Source: Albimonas sp036154955 | GTDB lineage: Bacteria; Pseudomonadota; Alphaproteobacteria; Rhodobacterales; Rhodobacteraceae | Direction: 5' to 3' | Assembly (NCBI GenBank): GCA_036154955.1 | Contig: JAYZWL010000134.1 | Coordinates: 1 to 31,892, forward strand | Length of the DNA: 31,892 nucleotides | Part shown: in pieces, positions 22,924 through 31,311 of the stretch | Numbering within the stretch: the stretch's first letter is position 1 | How the letters are laid out: each line of letters begins with the position of its first letter | Position numbers and translations under genes: made by a program | The notes under the pieces: model-generated | What the model was told of the DNA's origin: nothing | The model's input: the letters and a program-made list of their open reading frames with translations, nothing else | Database searches by the model: none

Positions 22924-23739
22924 TCAGCCGACGAAGGCGCGTTCCACCACGAATTCGGCGGGGCGGGAGTTGGAGCCTTCGACGAGCCCGAACTCCTCCA
23001 GCATCGCCTTGGTGTCCTTGAGCATGTCCATCGACCCGCAGATCATGCCCCGATCGGTCTCCGGGCTGATCTTCGGCACGCCCAGCATCTCGTACAGCGC
23101 GCCGGAGCGGCCCAGGTCGGTCTGCCGGCCCATCACCTCGGTCGTCTCGCGGGTGGTGGAGGCGAAATGCACCAGCTTGGCCGCGGCCTCCTCGCCCACC
23201 AGCTCGTCGGCCTTGGTGGCCTCGACCAGCTCCTTGCCATAGGTCAGCTCGGCGGCGTCGCGGCAGGTGTGGCAGAGGATCACCTGCTCGAACTTCTCAT
23301 AGGTCTCCGGGTCGCGGATCACCGAGGCGAAAGGCGCGATGCCGGTGCCGGTGGAGAACAGCCACAGCCGCTTGCCGGGGATCAGCGCGTCCAGCACCAG
23401 CGTCCCGGTCGGCTTCTTGCGGAACCAGACCGCGTCGCCGACCTGTATCTTCTGCAATTCCGAGGTCAGGGGGCCGTCGGGCACCTTGATCGAGTAGAAC
23501 TCCAGCTCCTCGTCCCAGGAGGGCGAGGCGATGGAATAGGCCCGCCACACCGGCTTTTCGCCCGGCAGGCCGATCATCACGAACTCGCCGGAGCGGAAGC
23601 GGAAGCTGGGCGGGCGCGACAGACGGAACTTGAACAGGCGGTCGGTGTAGTGCCGGACCGACAGCACCTTCTCGGCGAAGGCGCTGGACGGCGGCTCGAT
23701 CGCGGTCAGGGTTTTCGCGGCGTCTTCCAGATCGCGCAT
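22924..23739 (-). CDS. fpr: ferredoxin/flavodoxin-NADP reductase
   Basis: A 271-residue bacterial FNR. The FAD domain has FRSGEFVMIGLPG and the flavin motif VWRAYSIASPSW. The NADP domain has LFSTGTGIAPFASVIRDPE, VILCHTCRDAAELTY and MICGSMDMLKDTK, and the short C-terminal tail ends VVERAFVG, as in Rhodobacter Fpr. It passes electrons between NADPH and ferredoxin or flavodoxin, often in oxidative stress defence. The start at 23739 (MRDLEDAAKTL) has GGAGG nine bases upstream; in-frame ATGs farther up lack one. The 240-base upstream region has repeated TTTCAC/GTGAAA elements. It is separated from tetR by 117 bases. Confidence 0.92.
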   Translation of the reverse strand: MRDLEDAAKTLTAIEPPSSAFAEKVLSVRHYTDRLFKFRLSRPPSFRFRSGEFVMIGLPGEKPVWRAYSIASPSWDEELEFYSIKVPDGPLTSELQKIQVGDAVWFRKKPTGTLVLDALIPGKRLWLFSTGTGIAPFASVIRDPETYEKFEQVILCHTCRDAAELTYGKELVEATKADELVGEEAAAKLVHFASTTRETTEVMGRQTDLGRSGALYEMLGVPKISPETDRGMICGSMDMLKDTKAMLEEFGLVEGSNSRPAEFVVERAFVG

Positions 23740-23856
23740 CTCGGGTCGCCTCCGTCGGCTGCTCGGCATGTCAAAAAGGCCCGGCGCCGGCCGGAAAGCG
23801 GGCGGACGCAGGTCGTCCCCGGTCACATGGCGCATTGCAGCAGGAATTGAAAGGGG

Positions 23857-23909
23857 ATTTCACATCACGTTTGGGGGGCGAAAATATTTCACGCGCGGTC
23901 CCGGTGAAA
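23857..23909. promoter_or_regulatory. ATTTCAC repeats upstream of fpr
   Basis: ATTTCAC occurs at 23857-23863 and 23886-23892, and GTGAAA (23904-23909) is inverted to the second, in a relatively AT-rich patch 118-170 bases before the fpr start. It could be a regulator site for fpr; no known consensus was recognised. Confidence 0.3.
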
Positions 23910-23931
23910 CCGGATCGCCTTCCGAAAGCGA

Positions 23932-23957
23932 AAAGGGCGCCCCGCAGGACGCCCTTT
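23932..23957 (-). terminator. terminator after rpoH
   Basis: AAAGGGCG (23932-23939) pairs with CGCCCTTT (23950-23957) around a ten-base loop, followed on the minus strand by TTCGCTTT. It lies 24 bases after the rpoH stop. Confidence 0.75.
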
Positions 23958-23980
23958 CTCCGATCGCTTCGCAGGTCCGC

Positions 23981-24865
23981 TCAGAACGCGGCGGCCAGCA
24001 TCGCCGGCTCGACGCCCGCGGTCTCCTCCAGCCGGCGGCGCATCTTGCGCAGGGCCTGGGATTCGAGCTGGCGCACCCGCTCCTTCGACAGCTTCAGCTT
24101 GGCGCCGAGGCTTTCCAGCGTCTCGGGCTCGTCGTCCAGCTTGCGGGCCCGAATGATCATCCGCTCCCGGTCCGACAGCGCGTCCATCGCGGTCTCGATC
24201 CAGTTGCGGGCGGCCTTCAGGTCGTGGTCGCGGCTGACGCGGGCTTCGGAGTTCGGGGTGTCGTCCTCCAGCGTCTCGATCCACTCGCGGCCCTCTTCGC
24301 CCGACTGCTGGGCGTTGAGCGAGAAGTCGGAGCCGGCCAGCCGGCCCTCCATCATCTCCACGTCCCGCAGGGGGGCGCCGAGCTCCTCGGCGATGCGCAC
24401 CCGGATCTCCTCGCCCGAAAGCTGCACCCCGTCGCGCTCCATCTCCCGCTCGATCTGGGCGCGGATGCGGCGCATGTTGAAGAACAGCGACTTCTGCGAG
24501 CTGGTCGAGCCGGTGCGCACCATGGACCAGTTGCGCATCACGTAGTCCTGGATGGACGCCTTGATCCACCACACGGCGTAGGTGGAGAAGCGGACGCCGC
24601 GGTCGGGGTCGAATTTCTCGGCCGCCTTCATGAGGCCGACGCCGGCCTCCTGAATGAGGTCGTTCATCGGCGCGCCGTAGCGGCGGTACTTGGAAGCCAT
24701 GGAAACGGCGAGGCGCATATAGGCGGTGACGAGGCGATGCAGGGCCTTTTCGTCCCCCTCGTCGCGCCAGCGACGGGCGAGGTCCAGTTCGGTGTCGGCG
24801 TCAAGAAGCTCGGCCGCCATCGCGGTCCGGGTCAGGGAACCGATCTGAGGGGCGTCGAGGGCCAT
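23981..24865 (-). CDS. rpoH: RNA polymerase sigma-32 factor, RpoH(II) type
   Basis: A 294-residue sigma-70-family factor. Region 2 has ALHRLVTAYMRLAVSMASKY, PMNDLIQEAGVGLMKAAEKF and RFSTYAVWWIKASIQDYVMR. The RpoH box region is SSQKSLFFNMRRI, and region 4 is ALSDRERMIIRARK with LSKERVRQLESQAL. The segment GAPMNDLIQEAG...DRGVRFSTYAVWWIKASIQDYVMRNWSMVRTGS fits Rhodobacter RpoHII rather than RpoHI (from memory). RpoHII directs photo-oxidative and heat-stress genes. Two ATGs are adjacent (24868 and 24865); AAGGAG lies four and seven bases upstream respectively, so the second was chosen. A sigma-E-type promoter precedes it. Confidence 0.92.
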   Translation of the reverse strand: MALDAPQIGSLTRTAMAAELLDADTELDLARRWRDEGDEKALHRLVTAYMRLAVSMASKYRRYGAPMNDLIQEAGVGLMKAAEKFDPDRGVRFSTYAVWWIKASIQDYVMRNWSMVRTGSTSSQKSLFFNMRRIRAQIEREMERDGVQLSGEEIRVRIAEELGAPLRDVEMMEGRLAGSDFSLNAQQSGEEGREWIETLEDDTPNSEARVSRDHDLKAARNWIETAMDALSDRERMIIRARKLDDEPETLESLGAKLKLSKERVRQLESQALRKMRRRLEETAGVEPAMLAAAF

Positions 24866-24934
24866 CATCCTACTCCTTGTTCTGGGTCGGAGCGCCCGGG
24901 CGGCGCGTCCGCGGTATGTTTGTTCTTATGCCTT

Positions 24935-24964
24935 AGGATACGACGCCCCCGCGGGGTTGGATCA
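24935..24964 (-). promoter_or_regulatory. sigma-E (RpoE/ChrR)-type promoter of rpoH(II)
   Basis: On the minus strand TGATCC (24964-24959), exactly 18 bases, then TATCCT (24940-24935). This matches the TGATCC-N18-TANNNN promoter described for Rhodobacter sphaeroides RpoE, whose known targets include rpoHII. It leaves about 60 bases of leader before the rpoH start. Confidence 0.7.
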
Positions 24965-25125
24965 CCGCCAGCGGGCCGGAAACGTAATGTTTCGCAAGCG
25001 TGGACAAAATTGCGTGATCCATCGCTTCCACGTGTGATTGAGGCCACAATATGTCATTGGAAGCGGGCGTCGCCACATTGCAGACTGCGGTTCACCCACG
25101 GTCCGCCATGCTCGGAGACCCCGCC

Positions 25126-26022
25126 ATGCAGCTCCTCATCGGAAATCGCCGCTATTCGTCGTGGTCCCTGCGCGGCCACCTGCTCGCCGAGCTGACCGGC
25201 GCGCCGTTCGATGTGCGGCAGGCGATGCTGGAGACCCCGGAATTCGAGGCGCTGCGGGCGGAGCAGGCGCCGGCGCGAACCGTGCCGATGATGCGCTTTT
25301 CGGAACAGGATCCGGGCGGGGCGGGGTTCTGCTGGGACAGCCTCGCCATCGCGGAGGAGCTGGCGGACCGCTTCCCCAGCGCCCCGATCTGGCCCGAGGC
25401 GCCCGCCGCCCGCGCCGCCGCGCGCAGCCTCGCGGCGGAGATGCATGCGGGCTTCCACGCCCTGCGCGGCGACTGCCCGATGAATCTCGGCCGGGTCTAT
25501 GCGGGCTTCGCCCCCTCGCAGGCGGTGCGCGACGACCTCGCCCGGATCGAGGCGCTTTGGGCCTGGGCGCGCGAAACCTTCGGGGGCGAGGGCCCGTATC
25601 TGTTCGGAGCCGCCCCCTGCGCCGCCGACGCGATGTTCGCGCCGGTGGCCTCGCGGCTGGCGACTTACGGACTGCCCCGCTCGGCCGCGGCGCAGGCGTA
25701 TATGGAGACGATCTTCGCCTGGAGCGCCTTTCGCCGCTGGCGGGCGATGGCGGATGCGGAGACGGCGCGCCTGGCGGATTCGGAGCAGGACCTTCCCGAA
25801 GGCCCCCGCTTCGGCCCCGTCCCCCGCCCCGCCCGCGCGGTGGCGGAGGCGGAGGGGCGGGAGGCGGTCAACGCCGTCTGCCCCTACTCCGGACGGCCGG
25901 TGGCGGCGAATTCGCTCGCGGAGATCGACGGGCGGGTGATCGGCTTCTGCAACCCGTTCTGCCGCGACAAGTCCGTGGCGGATGCCGACGCCTGGCCGAA
26001 GCTGGCTCCGCTGCTGCCCTGA
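25126..26022 (+). CDS. glutathione S-transferase with C-terminal cysteine-rich domain
   Basis: A 298-residue fusion. Residues 1-215 are a GST: LLIGNRRYSSWSLRGHLLAE, RTVPMMRFSEQD, FCWDSLAIAEEL and YLFGAAPCAADAMFAPV. After a charged Pro/Arg linker, residues 245-295 form a small domain with Cys252 in VNAVCPYSGRPV and Cys275/Cys279 in GFCNPFCRDK, like a YHS/treble-clef metal site. GSTs are usually about 220 residues, so the tail is extra. It might bind a metal or act as a redox module; the substrate is unknown. ATG 25126 has GGAG eight bases upstream; in-frame ATGs at 25051 and 25108 lack good sites. It is divergent from rpoH(II) and converges with truA. Confidence 0.88.
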   Translation: MQLLIGNRRYSSWSLRGHLLAELTGAPFDVRQAMLETPEFEALRAEQAPARTVPMMRFSEQDPGGAGFCWDSLAIAEELADRFPSAPIWPEAPAARAAARSLAAEMHAGFHALRGDCPMNLGRVYAGFAPSQAVRDDLARIEALWAWARETFGGEGPYLFGAAPCAADAMFAPVASRLATYGLPRSAAAQAYMETIFAWSAFRRWRAMADAETARLADSEQDLPEGPRFGPVPRPARAVAEAEGREAVNAVCPYSGRPVAANSLAEIDGRVIGFCNPFCRDKSVADADAWPKLAPLLP

Positions 26023-26026
26023 CGGA

Positions 26027-26815
26027 TCAGGGGGCGGATCCGCGCCCGGGCCCGGGCCCGGACTCGGGATAGATCACGTCGGTCAGATAAAGTCCGTCGG
26101 GCGGGGCGACCGGACCGCAGGCGGCGCGGTCGCGGGCGGCCAGCGCCTCGGCCACCCGCGCGGGCGCCCAGCGCCCGGCGCCCACCCGCTCCAGCGTGCC
26201 GACGAGGCTGCGGACCTGGTTGTGCAGGAAGGACCGCGCCCGAAGCCGGAACTCGAAGCGGGTTCCCCCGGGGGTCGGGCGCGCCTCGATATCGAGCGCG
26301 TCGAGCGTCTTCACCGGCGACTTCGCCTGGCAGATCGAGGAGCGGAAGGTGGTGAAGTCGTGCCGGCCCAGCAGATGCGCCGCCGCCTCGCGCATCGGGT
26401 CGAGCGCCAGCGGGCCGGGGACGCGCCAGGCCCGCCCCTTGTCGACGGTCAGCGGCGACCGGCGGGCGACGACCACGAACAGGTAGCGGCGCTCGATCGC
26501 GTCGAAGCGGGCGTGGAAGTCGTCGGCGGCGCGCTCGGCCGCGAGGACCGAGACCGGGGCGGGCTTGAGATGCCAGTTCAGCGCCTCGGCGAGCCGGAAC
26601 GGGTCCCAGTCGCGGATCATGTCGCAATGGGCGACCTGCCCTGTGGCGTGAACGCCGGCGTCGGTGCGCCCCGCGCCCCCGATGCCCGGCGCGTCGGGGT
26701 CGAGCGCGCGGATCGCGTCCTCCAGCGCGCCCTGGACGGAGGGCTGGTCCGCCTGGCGCTGCCAGCCCGCGAAGGGGCGGCCGTCATATTCCACGGTGAG
26801 CTTGTAGCGGGGCAT
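26027..26815 (-). CDS. truA: tRNA pseudouridine(38-40) synthase
   Basis: A 262-residue TruA. The N-terminus is KLTVEYDGRPFAGWQRQ, the catalytic Asp52 lies in GAGRTDAGVHATGQVAH, and RYLFVVV and FLHNQVRSLVGTLERVG are the conserved RNA-binding and active-site motifs. It isomerises uridine to pseudouridine at positions 38-40 of the anticodon arm of many tRNAs. ATG 26815 has GAGG five bases upstream; an ATG at 26851 would extend it without support. It ends five bases from the GST stop (convergent). The C-terminal Gly/Pro tail is slightly longer than usual. Confidence 0.95.
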   Translation of the reverse strand: MPRYKLTVEYDGRPFAGWQRQADQPSVQGALEDAIRALDPDAPGIGGAGRTDAGVHATGQVAHCDMIRDWDPFRLAEALNWHLKPAPVSVLAAERAADDFHARFDAIERRYLFVVVARRSPLTVDKGRAWRVPGPLALDPMREAAAHLLGRHDFTTFRSSICQAKSPVKTLDALDIEARPTPGGTRFEFRLRARSFLHNQVRSLVGTLERVGAGRWAPARVAEALAARDRAACGPVAPPDGLYLTDVIYPESGPGPGRGSAP

Positions 26816-27096
26816 GGCCGCCTCATGCCGCGCGCGCCCCCGGTTGCGCAAGAGGGCGCCGCGTCGAGGTCGCGCGGGTCGGACCCGGGCGCCCGCGGCG
26901 CGCGGAGGCGGGGTCGCCCGGCGGGACCGTTTCAGGCCGGCTCCGTCGGCGCGTCCCCGCCGCCGCCCGTGCCCGGCGCCGCCGGGCGCCTCCCTCTCCC
27001 CGCGCCGCGGGCGCCCGGCCGCCGCCTTCGTCCGGCCGGGCGCGGCGCCCCCGCCCCCTCGCGATGCGCGCCCGCCGGTCTATATGTGAACCGACC

Positions 27097-28527
27097 ATGC
27101 AAGCGAGGGGGACACGGGGCTTGGGGCTCTTCGACATCGCCGACGACATCGCCCGCTGGGTGGAGGACGCCCAGGACGGGGTCGCCTCGCTCACCGAACC
27201 GACCCTTCGGCTCGGCGTCACCGGGCTGGCGCGCGCCGGCAAGACCGTGTTCATCACCTCGCTGGTCGCCAACCTTCTCGACCGCGGCCGCATGGCGGGG
27301 CTGGAGGCGCAGGCCTCGGGCCGGATCGAGGCCGCCGCCCTGCGTCCCGGCCCGGACCGCGAGACCCCGCGCTTCGACTTCGAGACCCATCGCGCCGCCC
27401 TGCTGGCGCCCGAGCCGCGCTGGCCCGAGTCCACCCGCCGCATCTCCACCCTGCGGGTCAGCTTCCGCACCCGCCCCTCCGGCCTTTTCGGCGGCCTGAC
27501 CGGGCCCGGCGCCCTGCATCTCGACATCACCGACTATCCCGGCGAGTGGCTGCTGGACCTGCCGCTGATGTCCCGCAATTTCGCCGCCTGGTCGGCCGAG
27601 GCCATCGCCGCCGCCCGCAGCCCCGCCCGCGCGCCGCTGGCGGCGGAGTGGCTGGCGAGGGCGGAAGACGCCGCCGACGCCCCGTTCTCCGAGGACGCCG
27701 CCCGGGCGCTGTCCGAGGCGTTCACCCGCTACCTCGCCGCCTGCCGGGAGGCGGGGCTTTCGGGCCTCGCCCCCGGCCGCTTCCTGCTGCCGGGAGAGCT
27801 TGAGGGCTCCCCCGCGCTGGCCTTCGCCCCCCTTCCCCCCGGCCCCCGCAAGGGCCTGCGCGCCGAGCTCGACCGCCGATACGAGGCCTACAAGCGCGTG
27901 GTGGTGAAACCCTTCTTCCGGGACCATTTCGCCAAGCTCGACCGGCAGGTGGTGCTGGTGGACCTGCTGTCCGCGCTCGACGCCGGGCCCGCCGCGGTGC
28001 AGGACCTGCGCGAGGCGCTGCCGCAGGTGCTGGAGGCGTTCCGGCCCGGCGAACGGTCCTGGCTCGCGCCGCTGCTGGGCAAGCGCATCGACCGGATCCT
28101 GTTCGCCGCCACCAAGGCCGACCATATCCACCACGCCCAGCATGACCGGCTGACCGCGATCCTGCGCGCCCTGCTGCGCGAGGCCGAGGACCGCGCCGCC
28201 TTCAAGGGGGCGAAGACCCGCGCGCTCGCCCTCGCCGCCCTGCGCGCGACGACGGAGCAGGAGATCGAGCGCGACGGCCGCCGCCTGAACTGCGTGCGCG
28301 GCCGGCTGGAGACGACGGGCCGCGACGCCGCCTTCTATCCCGGCGCCCTGCCCGAGAGCCCCGCGGCCCTGCTCGCCGCCGCCGCCTCGGGGGCCGACAC
28401 CTGGCCGGAAACGGAGTTCCGCGCCATGGCCTTCGCGCCGCCGAGGCTCGCGCCGAAGCCCGGGGACGGGCCGCCGCATATCCGGCTCGACCGCGCCGCC
28501 GAATTCCTGCTGGGGGACCGACTGTGA
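27097..28527 (+). CDS. YcjX-family P-loop protein
   Basis: A 476-residue YcjX-like NTPase. The Walker A motif is GVTGLARAGKTVFITSL, DITDYPGEWLLDLPLM is the Walker B/switch segment, ALAFAPLPP and EAYKRVVVKPFFRDHFAKL are family blocks, and ILFAATKADHIH is the NKxD-like motif (TKAD). It is cytosolic or peripheral, and in other bacteria it is paired with membrane protein YcjF and stress-responsive. The start is uncertain: ATG 27097 has no ribosome site but lies 10 bases after a TATATG -10-like element, so the mRNA could be leaderless; an in-frame TTG at 27121 has GAGGGGG about ten bases upstream and would give GLFDIADDI. It overlaps the next gene (GTGA). Confidence 0.87.
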   Translation: MQARGTRGLGLFDIADDIARWVEDAQDGVASLTEPTLRLGVTGLARAGKTVFITSLVANLLDRGRMAGLEAQASGRIEAAALRPGPDRETPRFDFETHRAALLAPEPRWPESTRRISTLRVSFRTRPSGLFGGLTGPGALHLDITDYPGEWLLDLPLMSRNFAAWSAEAIAAARSPARAPLAAEWLARAEDAADAPFSEDAARALSEAFTRYLAACREAGLSGLAPGRFLLPGELEGSPALAFAPLPPGPRKGLRAELDRRYEAYKRVVVKPFFRDHFAKLDRQVVLVDLLSALDAGPAAVQDLREALPQVLEAFRPGERSWLAPLLGKRIDRILFAATKADHIHHAQHDRLTAILRALLREAEDRAAFKGAKTRALALAALRATTEQEIERDGRRLNCVRGRLETTGRDAAFYPGALPESPAALLAAAASGADTWPETEFRAMAFAPPRLAPKPGDGPPHIRLDRAAEFLLGDRL

Positions 28528-29666
28528 CCCGACCCGACCATCCCTCCGACGGTTTCGTGGAGCATGGGGCGGAGGCCCCCGCCTCCAACCCCGCCGCCCC
28601 GCCCCGCCGCCGCGACGCGCCCCTGCTGATCGAGGACGACGACCCCGCGCTCGCCGACCCCGCGCCGTCCCCGGCCGAGGCGCCCTCCCCCGACGGCCCG
28701 CCCCCGGGCGCGGGCGCAGGCGCGGAGGGCGCGGCGATGACCCGCGCCGCCACGCTGGCCGCGGGGGGCGGGCGCGGCATGGGCGCCTTCGGCTGGTTCG
28801 TCTCCGCCGCCGGCGGCTTCTTCGGCATGATGATCGTGGTCGGCGCGGTGAACTGGGTCGGCGACCTGATCGCCAGCAACCCCGCGCTGGGCGCCGCCGC
28901 CGCGGCGCTCGGCGCCGTCGCGCTGGCCGCGCTGCTGGTGGGGCTGGCGCGCGAGGGGCTGGCGCTGGCCCGGCTCGGACGCATGGACGCCGCCCGACGC
29001 GAGGCCGACCGGGCCATCGCGGCCAACGACCGGGACCTCGCCGCGTCGGCCGTCGACCGGCTGGCGACGCTCTATCGCGGGCGCCGGGATCTCGACTGGG
29101 CCAACGCCGAGGTGGCCGAGCGGCGGCGCGAGGCGGTGGACGCCGAGGCGCTGGTGGAGCTGGCCGAACGCGCCTGGCTGACCCGGCTCGACCAGGACGC
29201 GCGGCGGGCGGTCGAGCTCTCGGCCCGGCAGGTGGCGACGGCCACGGCGCTCGCCCCCCTGCCGCTCATCGACGTGGCGGCGGCGCTTTTCGTGAACCTG
29301 CGCATGATCCGGCGGGTGGCCGAGATCTACGGCGGGCGCGGCGGCGCGCTGGGCGCATGGCGGCTGTTCAAGGCGGTGGCGACGCATCTGGTGGCCACCG
29401 GCGCGGTGGCGGCGACCGACGATCTCATCGGCCCGATCCTCGGCGGCGGGGTGCTGGCGCGCCTGTCCCGCCGCTTCGGCGAGGGGCTGGTGAACGGCGC
29501 CCTGACCGCGCGGGTCGGCGTCGCGGCCATCGAGGTCTGCCGCCCGTTGCCCTTCCGCGCCCTGCGCGCCCCGACGGCGCGGGGGATGGTGGGCCGCGCG
29601 CTTGCCGATCTGGGCGGGATGGGGGGCGACCGGGCGACGGTGCGGGAGGACGGGGCGAAGGGCTGA
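28524..29666 (+). CDS. YcjF-family (TIGR01620/DUF697) membrane protein
   Basis: A 380-residue inner-membrane protein. The first 75 residues are a Pro/Ala-rich soluble tail. Two adjacent hydrophobic segments follow (FGWFVSAAGGFFGMMIVVGA and AAAAALGAVALAALLVGLA), then a DUF697-type domain with ATALAPLPLIDVAAALFVN and LVATGAVAATDDLIGPIL. The start is GTG 28524, overlapping the YcjX stop, with GGGGGA six bases upstream, so the pair is translationally coupled. The function is unknown; the pair is conserved and linked to envelope stress in enterics. Confidence 0.85.
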   Translation: MTRPDHPSDGFVEHGAEAPASNPAAPPRRRDAPLLIEDDDPALADPAPSPAEAPSPDGPPPGAGAGAEGAAMTRAATLAAGGGRGMGAFGWFVSAAGGFFGMMIVVGAVNWVGDLIASNPALGAAAAALGAVALAALLVGLAREGLALARLGRMDAARREADRAIAANDRDLAASAVDRLATLYRGRRDLDWANAEVAERRREAVDAEALVELAERAWLTRLDQDARRAVELSARQVATATALAPLPLIDVAAALFVNLRMIRRVAEIYGGRGGALGAWRLFKAVATHLVATGAVAATDDLIGPILGGGVLARLSRRFGEGLVNGALTARVGVAAIEVCRPLPFRALRAPTARGMVGRALADLGGMGGDRATVREDGAKG

Positions 29667-29729
29667 GCGCAGGCCCCGCGCCCCCTTCGCCGGGGCGGCG
29701 GACCTCCCCCCGCCTGCGCCCCGCCCGAG

Positions 29730-29783
29730 GCCCCGGGTCGAGCCCGGGGCGCACGGCCCGTCCCGCCCCTCGCCCGGGGCGGG
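29730..29783 (+). terminator. tandem GC hairpins after ycjF
   Basis: Two consecutive hairpins: GCCCCGGG (29730-29737)/CCCGGGGC (29743-29750) and CCCGCCCC (29762-29769)/GGGGCGGG (29776-29783). They start 64 bases after the YcjF-like stop. No T-run follows; terminator or 3'-end protector is inferred. The remaining intergenic bases to 29926 show no gene. Confidence 0.45.
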
Positions 29784-29926
29784 CGCCTCGGATGAGCGTC
29801 GGGTCCGGCGCCGATTTCCGCCCCGGTTTCCGCAAGGTTATGTCAGGATGGCGACCGCGGCGTTTTCAGCCGCCCGGGTCGGCGCGCCCGATCCGTTTTT
29901 CGCAGTTCCGATTTCAGAGGCCAGAC

Positions 29927-31186
29927 ATGATCCGCACTCTCCCGGCCGCGAGCCTCGCGGCCCTCCTCTCCGTATCCGCCGCCCAGGCGCTGCCCATCAC
30001 CCTGCTCAAGACGCTCGCGCCATCGGACGCGCCGGCGAATTCCGGCTTCGGCGAGTCGGTCGCGATCAGCGGCGGCGACGTTCTGGTCGGCGCCAGCGGG
30101 GTCGCGGCCAATGCCGGCGCGGCCTATTTCTACGCCGACGCCGCCGGCGCCGCTGTCGAAACCAAACTGACCGCCAGCGACGGACAGAACTTCGACCGGT
30201 TCGGCGCCTCGGTCGCGCTCGATGGCGGGCGCGCGCTGATCGGCGCCTATGGCGACAACCCCACCGGAAGCGGCGGCGGCTACACCGGCCAGGGCGCCGC
30301 CTACCTGTTCAGCGACCTCGGGGGGAGCAATGCCGAGGTCAAGCTGACGGCGCCGGACGGCGCGGCCTCGGACAATTTCGGAACCTCCGTCGATCTGTCG
30401 GGAGACCGCGCCCTGGTCGGCGCGCCGGATGATGGCCGCGGCTCGGGCTGGCTTTTCGCCGGGCTGGACGACACGCTCTCGGGCATCAAGCTGCACGCGG
30501 ACTCCGACTCGCGAATGATCACGCTGGGAACCTCGGTCGCGCTGGCCGACGGTCTCGCCTTGCTGGGCGCGCCCGGCGCCAACGCCACCAGCGGCTCGAA
30601 CGAAGCCGGCCGCGTGCAGGCCTTCGACGGCGGCGGCGCTCTGGTCCTGAACATGGATCACCCGGTCCAGATCCTCGACGCGGATTTCGGGTTCGCGCTG
30701 GATGCGAGCGGCGACTCGCTGCTGGTCGGCGCGCCCGGGCATACGGAGTCGGGGGCGAACTATCGGGGCTCGGCCTTCATCGTCCATGATGTCGACGGCA
30801 CGCCCTCGGTCATTCGGCTGCTGGCGCCCGGCGCGGCGGACTACGACTATTTCGGCAGCCGCGTGGCTTTGTCGGGAGACTACGCCGTGGTCAGCGCGCC
30901 GGGGGTGGACGGTCCGGCCTACGGAACCGTTTACGTCTTCGACGCGGCGACGGGCGCGTTCCTCGACAGCCTGTCCTCGCCGGCGGCGGCGAACGAGGGC
31001 TTCGGATCGGCCATCGCGCTGTTCGGCGACCTGCTGGTTGTGGGGGCCAGCACGGCCGGCAAGGCCTATGTCTATTCGCTGTCGGGCGCGGCGCCGTCCT
31101 CCGCCGTGCCGCTTCCCGCCGCGGCGCCGCTGCTCGCCGCCGGGCTGGGCGGGCTCGCGGCGCTGCGCCGGCGGCGGCGGGGATGA
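29927..31186 (+). CDS. FG-GAP-like beta-propeller protein with VPLPA-CTERM tail
   Basis: A 419-residue exported protein. The signal peptide (MIRTLPAASLAALLSVSAAQA) is followed by seven repeats of about 50-55 residues, each with an F-G-x-S-V-A-L-x-G-D-x-x-L-V-G-A-P-like core: FGESVAISGGDVLVGA, FGASVALDGGRALIGA, FGTSVDLSGDRALVGA, LGTSVALADGLALLGA, FGFALDASGDSLLVGA, FGSRVALSGDYAVVSA and FGSAIALFGDLLVVGA. This fits a seven-bladed integrin-like propeller. The C-terminus VPLPAAAPLLAAGLGGLAAL plus an Arg cluster is a VPLPA-CTERM sorting signal, so it is likely processed by an exosortase (XrtD type) and anchored or released at the surface. ATG 29927 follows AGAGG. The ligand is unknown. Confidence 0.9.
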   Translation: MIRTLPAASLAALLSVSAAQALPITLLKTLAPSDAPANSGFGESVAISGGDVLVGASGVAANAGAAYFYADAAGAAVETKLTASDGQNFDRFGASVALDGGRALIGAYGDNPTGSGGGYTGQGAAYLFSDLGGSNAEVKLTAPDGAASDNFGTSVDLSGDRALVGAPDDGRGSGWLFAGLDDTLSGIKLHADSDSRMITLGTSVALADGLALLGAPGANATSGSNEAGRVQAFDGGGALVLNMDHPVQILDADFGFALDASGDSLLVGAPGHTESGANYRGSAFIVHDVDGTPSVIRLLAPGAADYDYFGSRVALSGDYAVVSAPGVDGPAYGTVYVFDAATGAFLDSLSSPAAANEGFGSAIALFGDLLVVGASTAGKAYVYSLSGAAPSSAVPLPAAAPLLAAGLGGLAALRRRRRG

Positions 31187-31192
31187 GCCGCG

Positions 31193-31232
31193 CGGCCCCG
31201 ACGGCGGGCGCCGCCGGGGCCGTTTCGCTTTT
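31193..31232 (+). terminator. rho-independent terminator after propeller gene
   Basis: CGGCCCCG (31193-31200) and CGGGGCCG (31215-31222) pair, with further CGGC/GCCG pairing inside past an A/C mismatch, followed by TTTCGCTTTT. It starts seven bases after the stop. Confidence 0.85.
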
Positions 31233-31311
31233 CATCCCGGCCCGGGCTTGTTAACTCCTCGGCAAATGACATTCTCGCGGGTATGCCGCGACCGGGGAGG
31301 AACCGACGTCC

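Noticed and set aside
25015..25044. TGATCC on the plus strand before the GST fusion gene as a second sigma-E promoter
   Set aside because: Eighteen bases downstream is TGAGGC, which lacks the TA of the -10, so it does not match the consensus.
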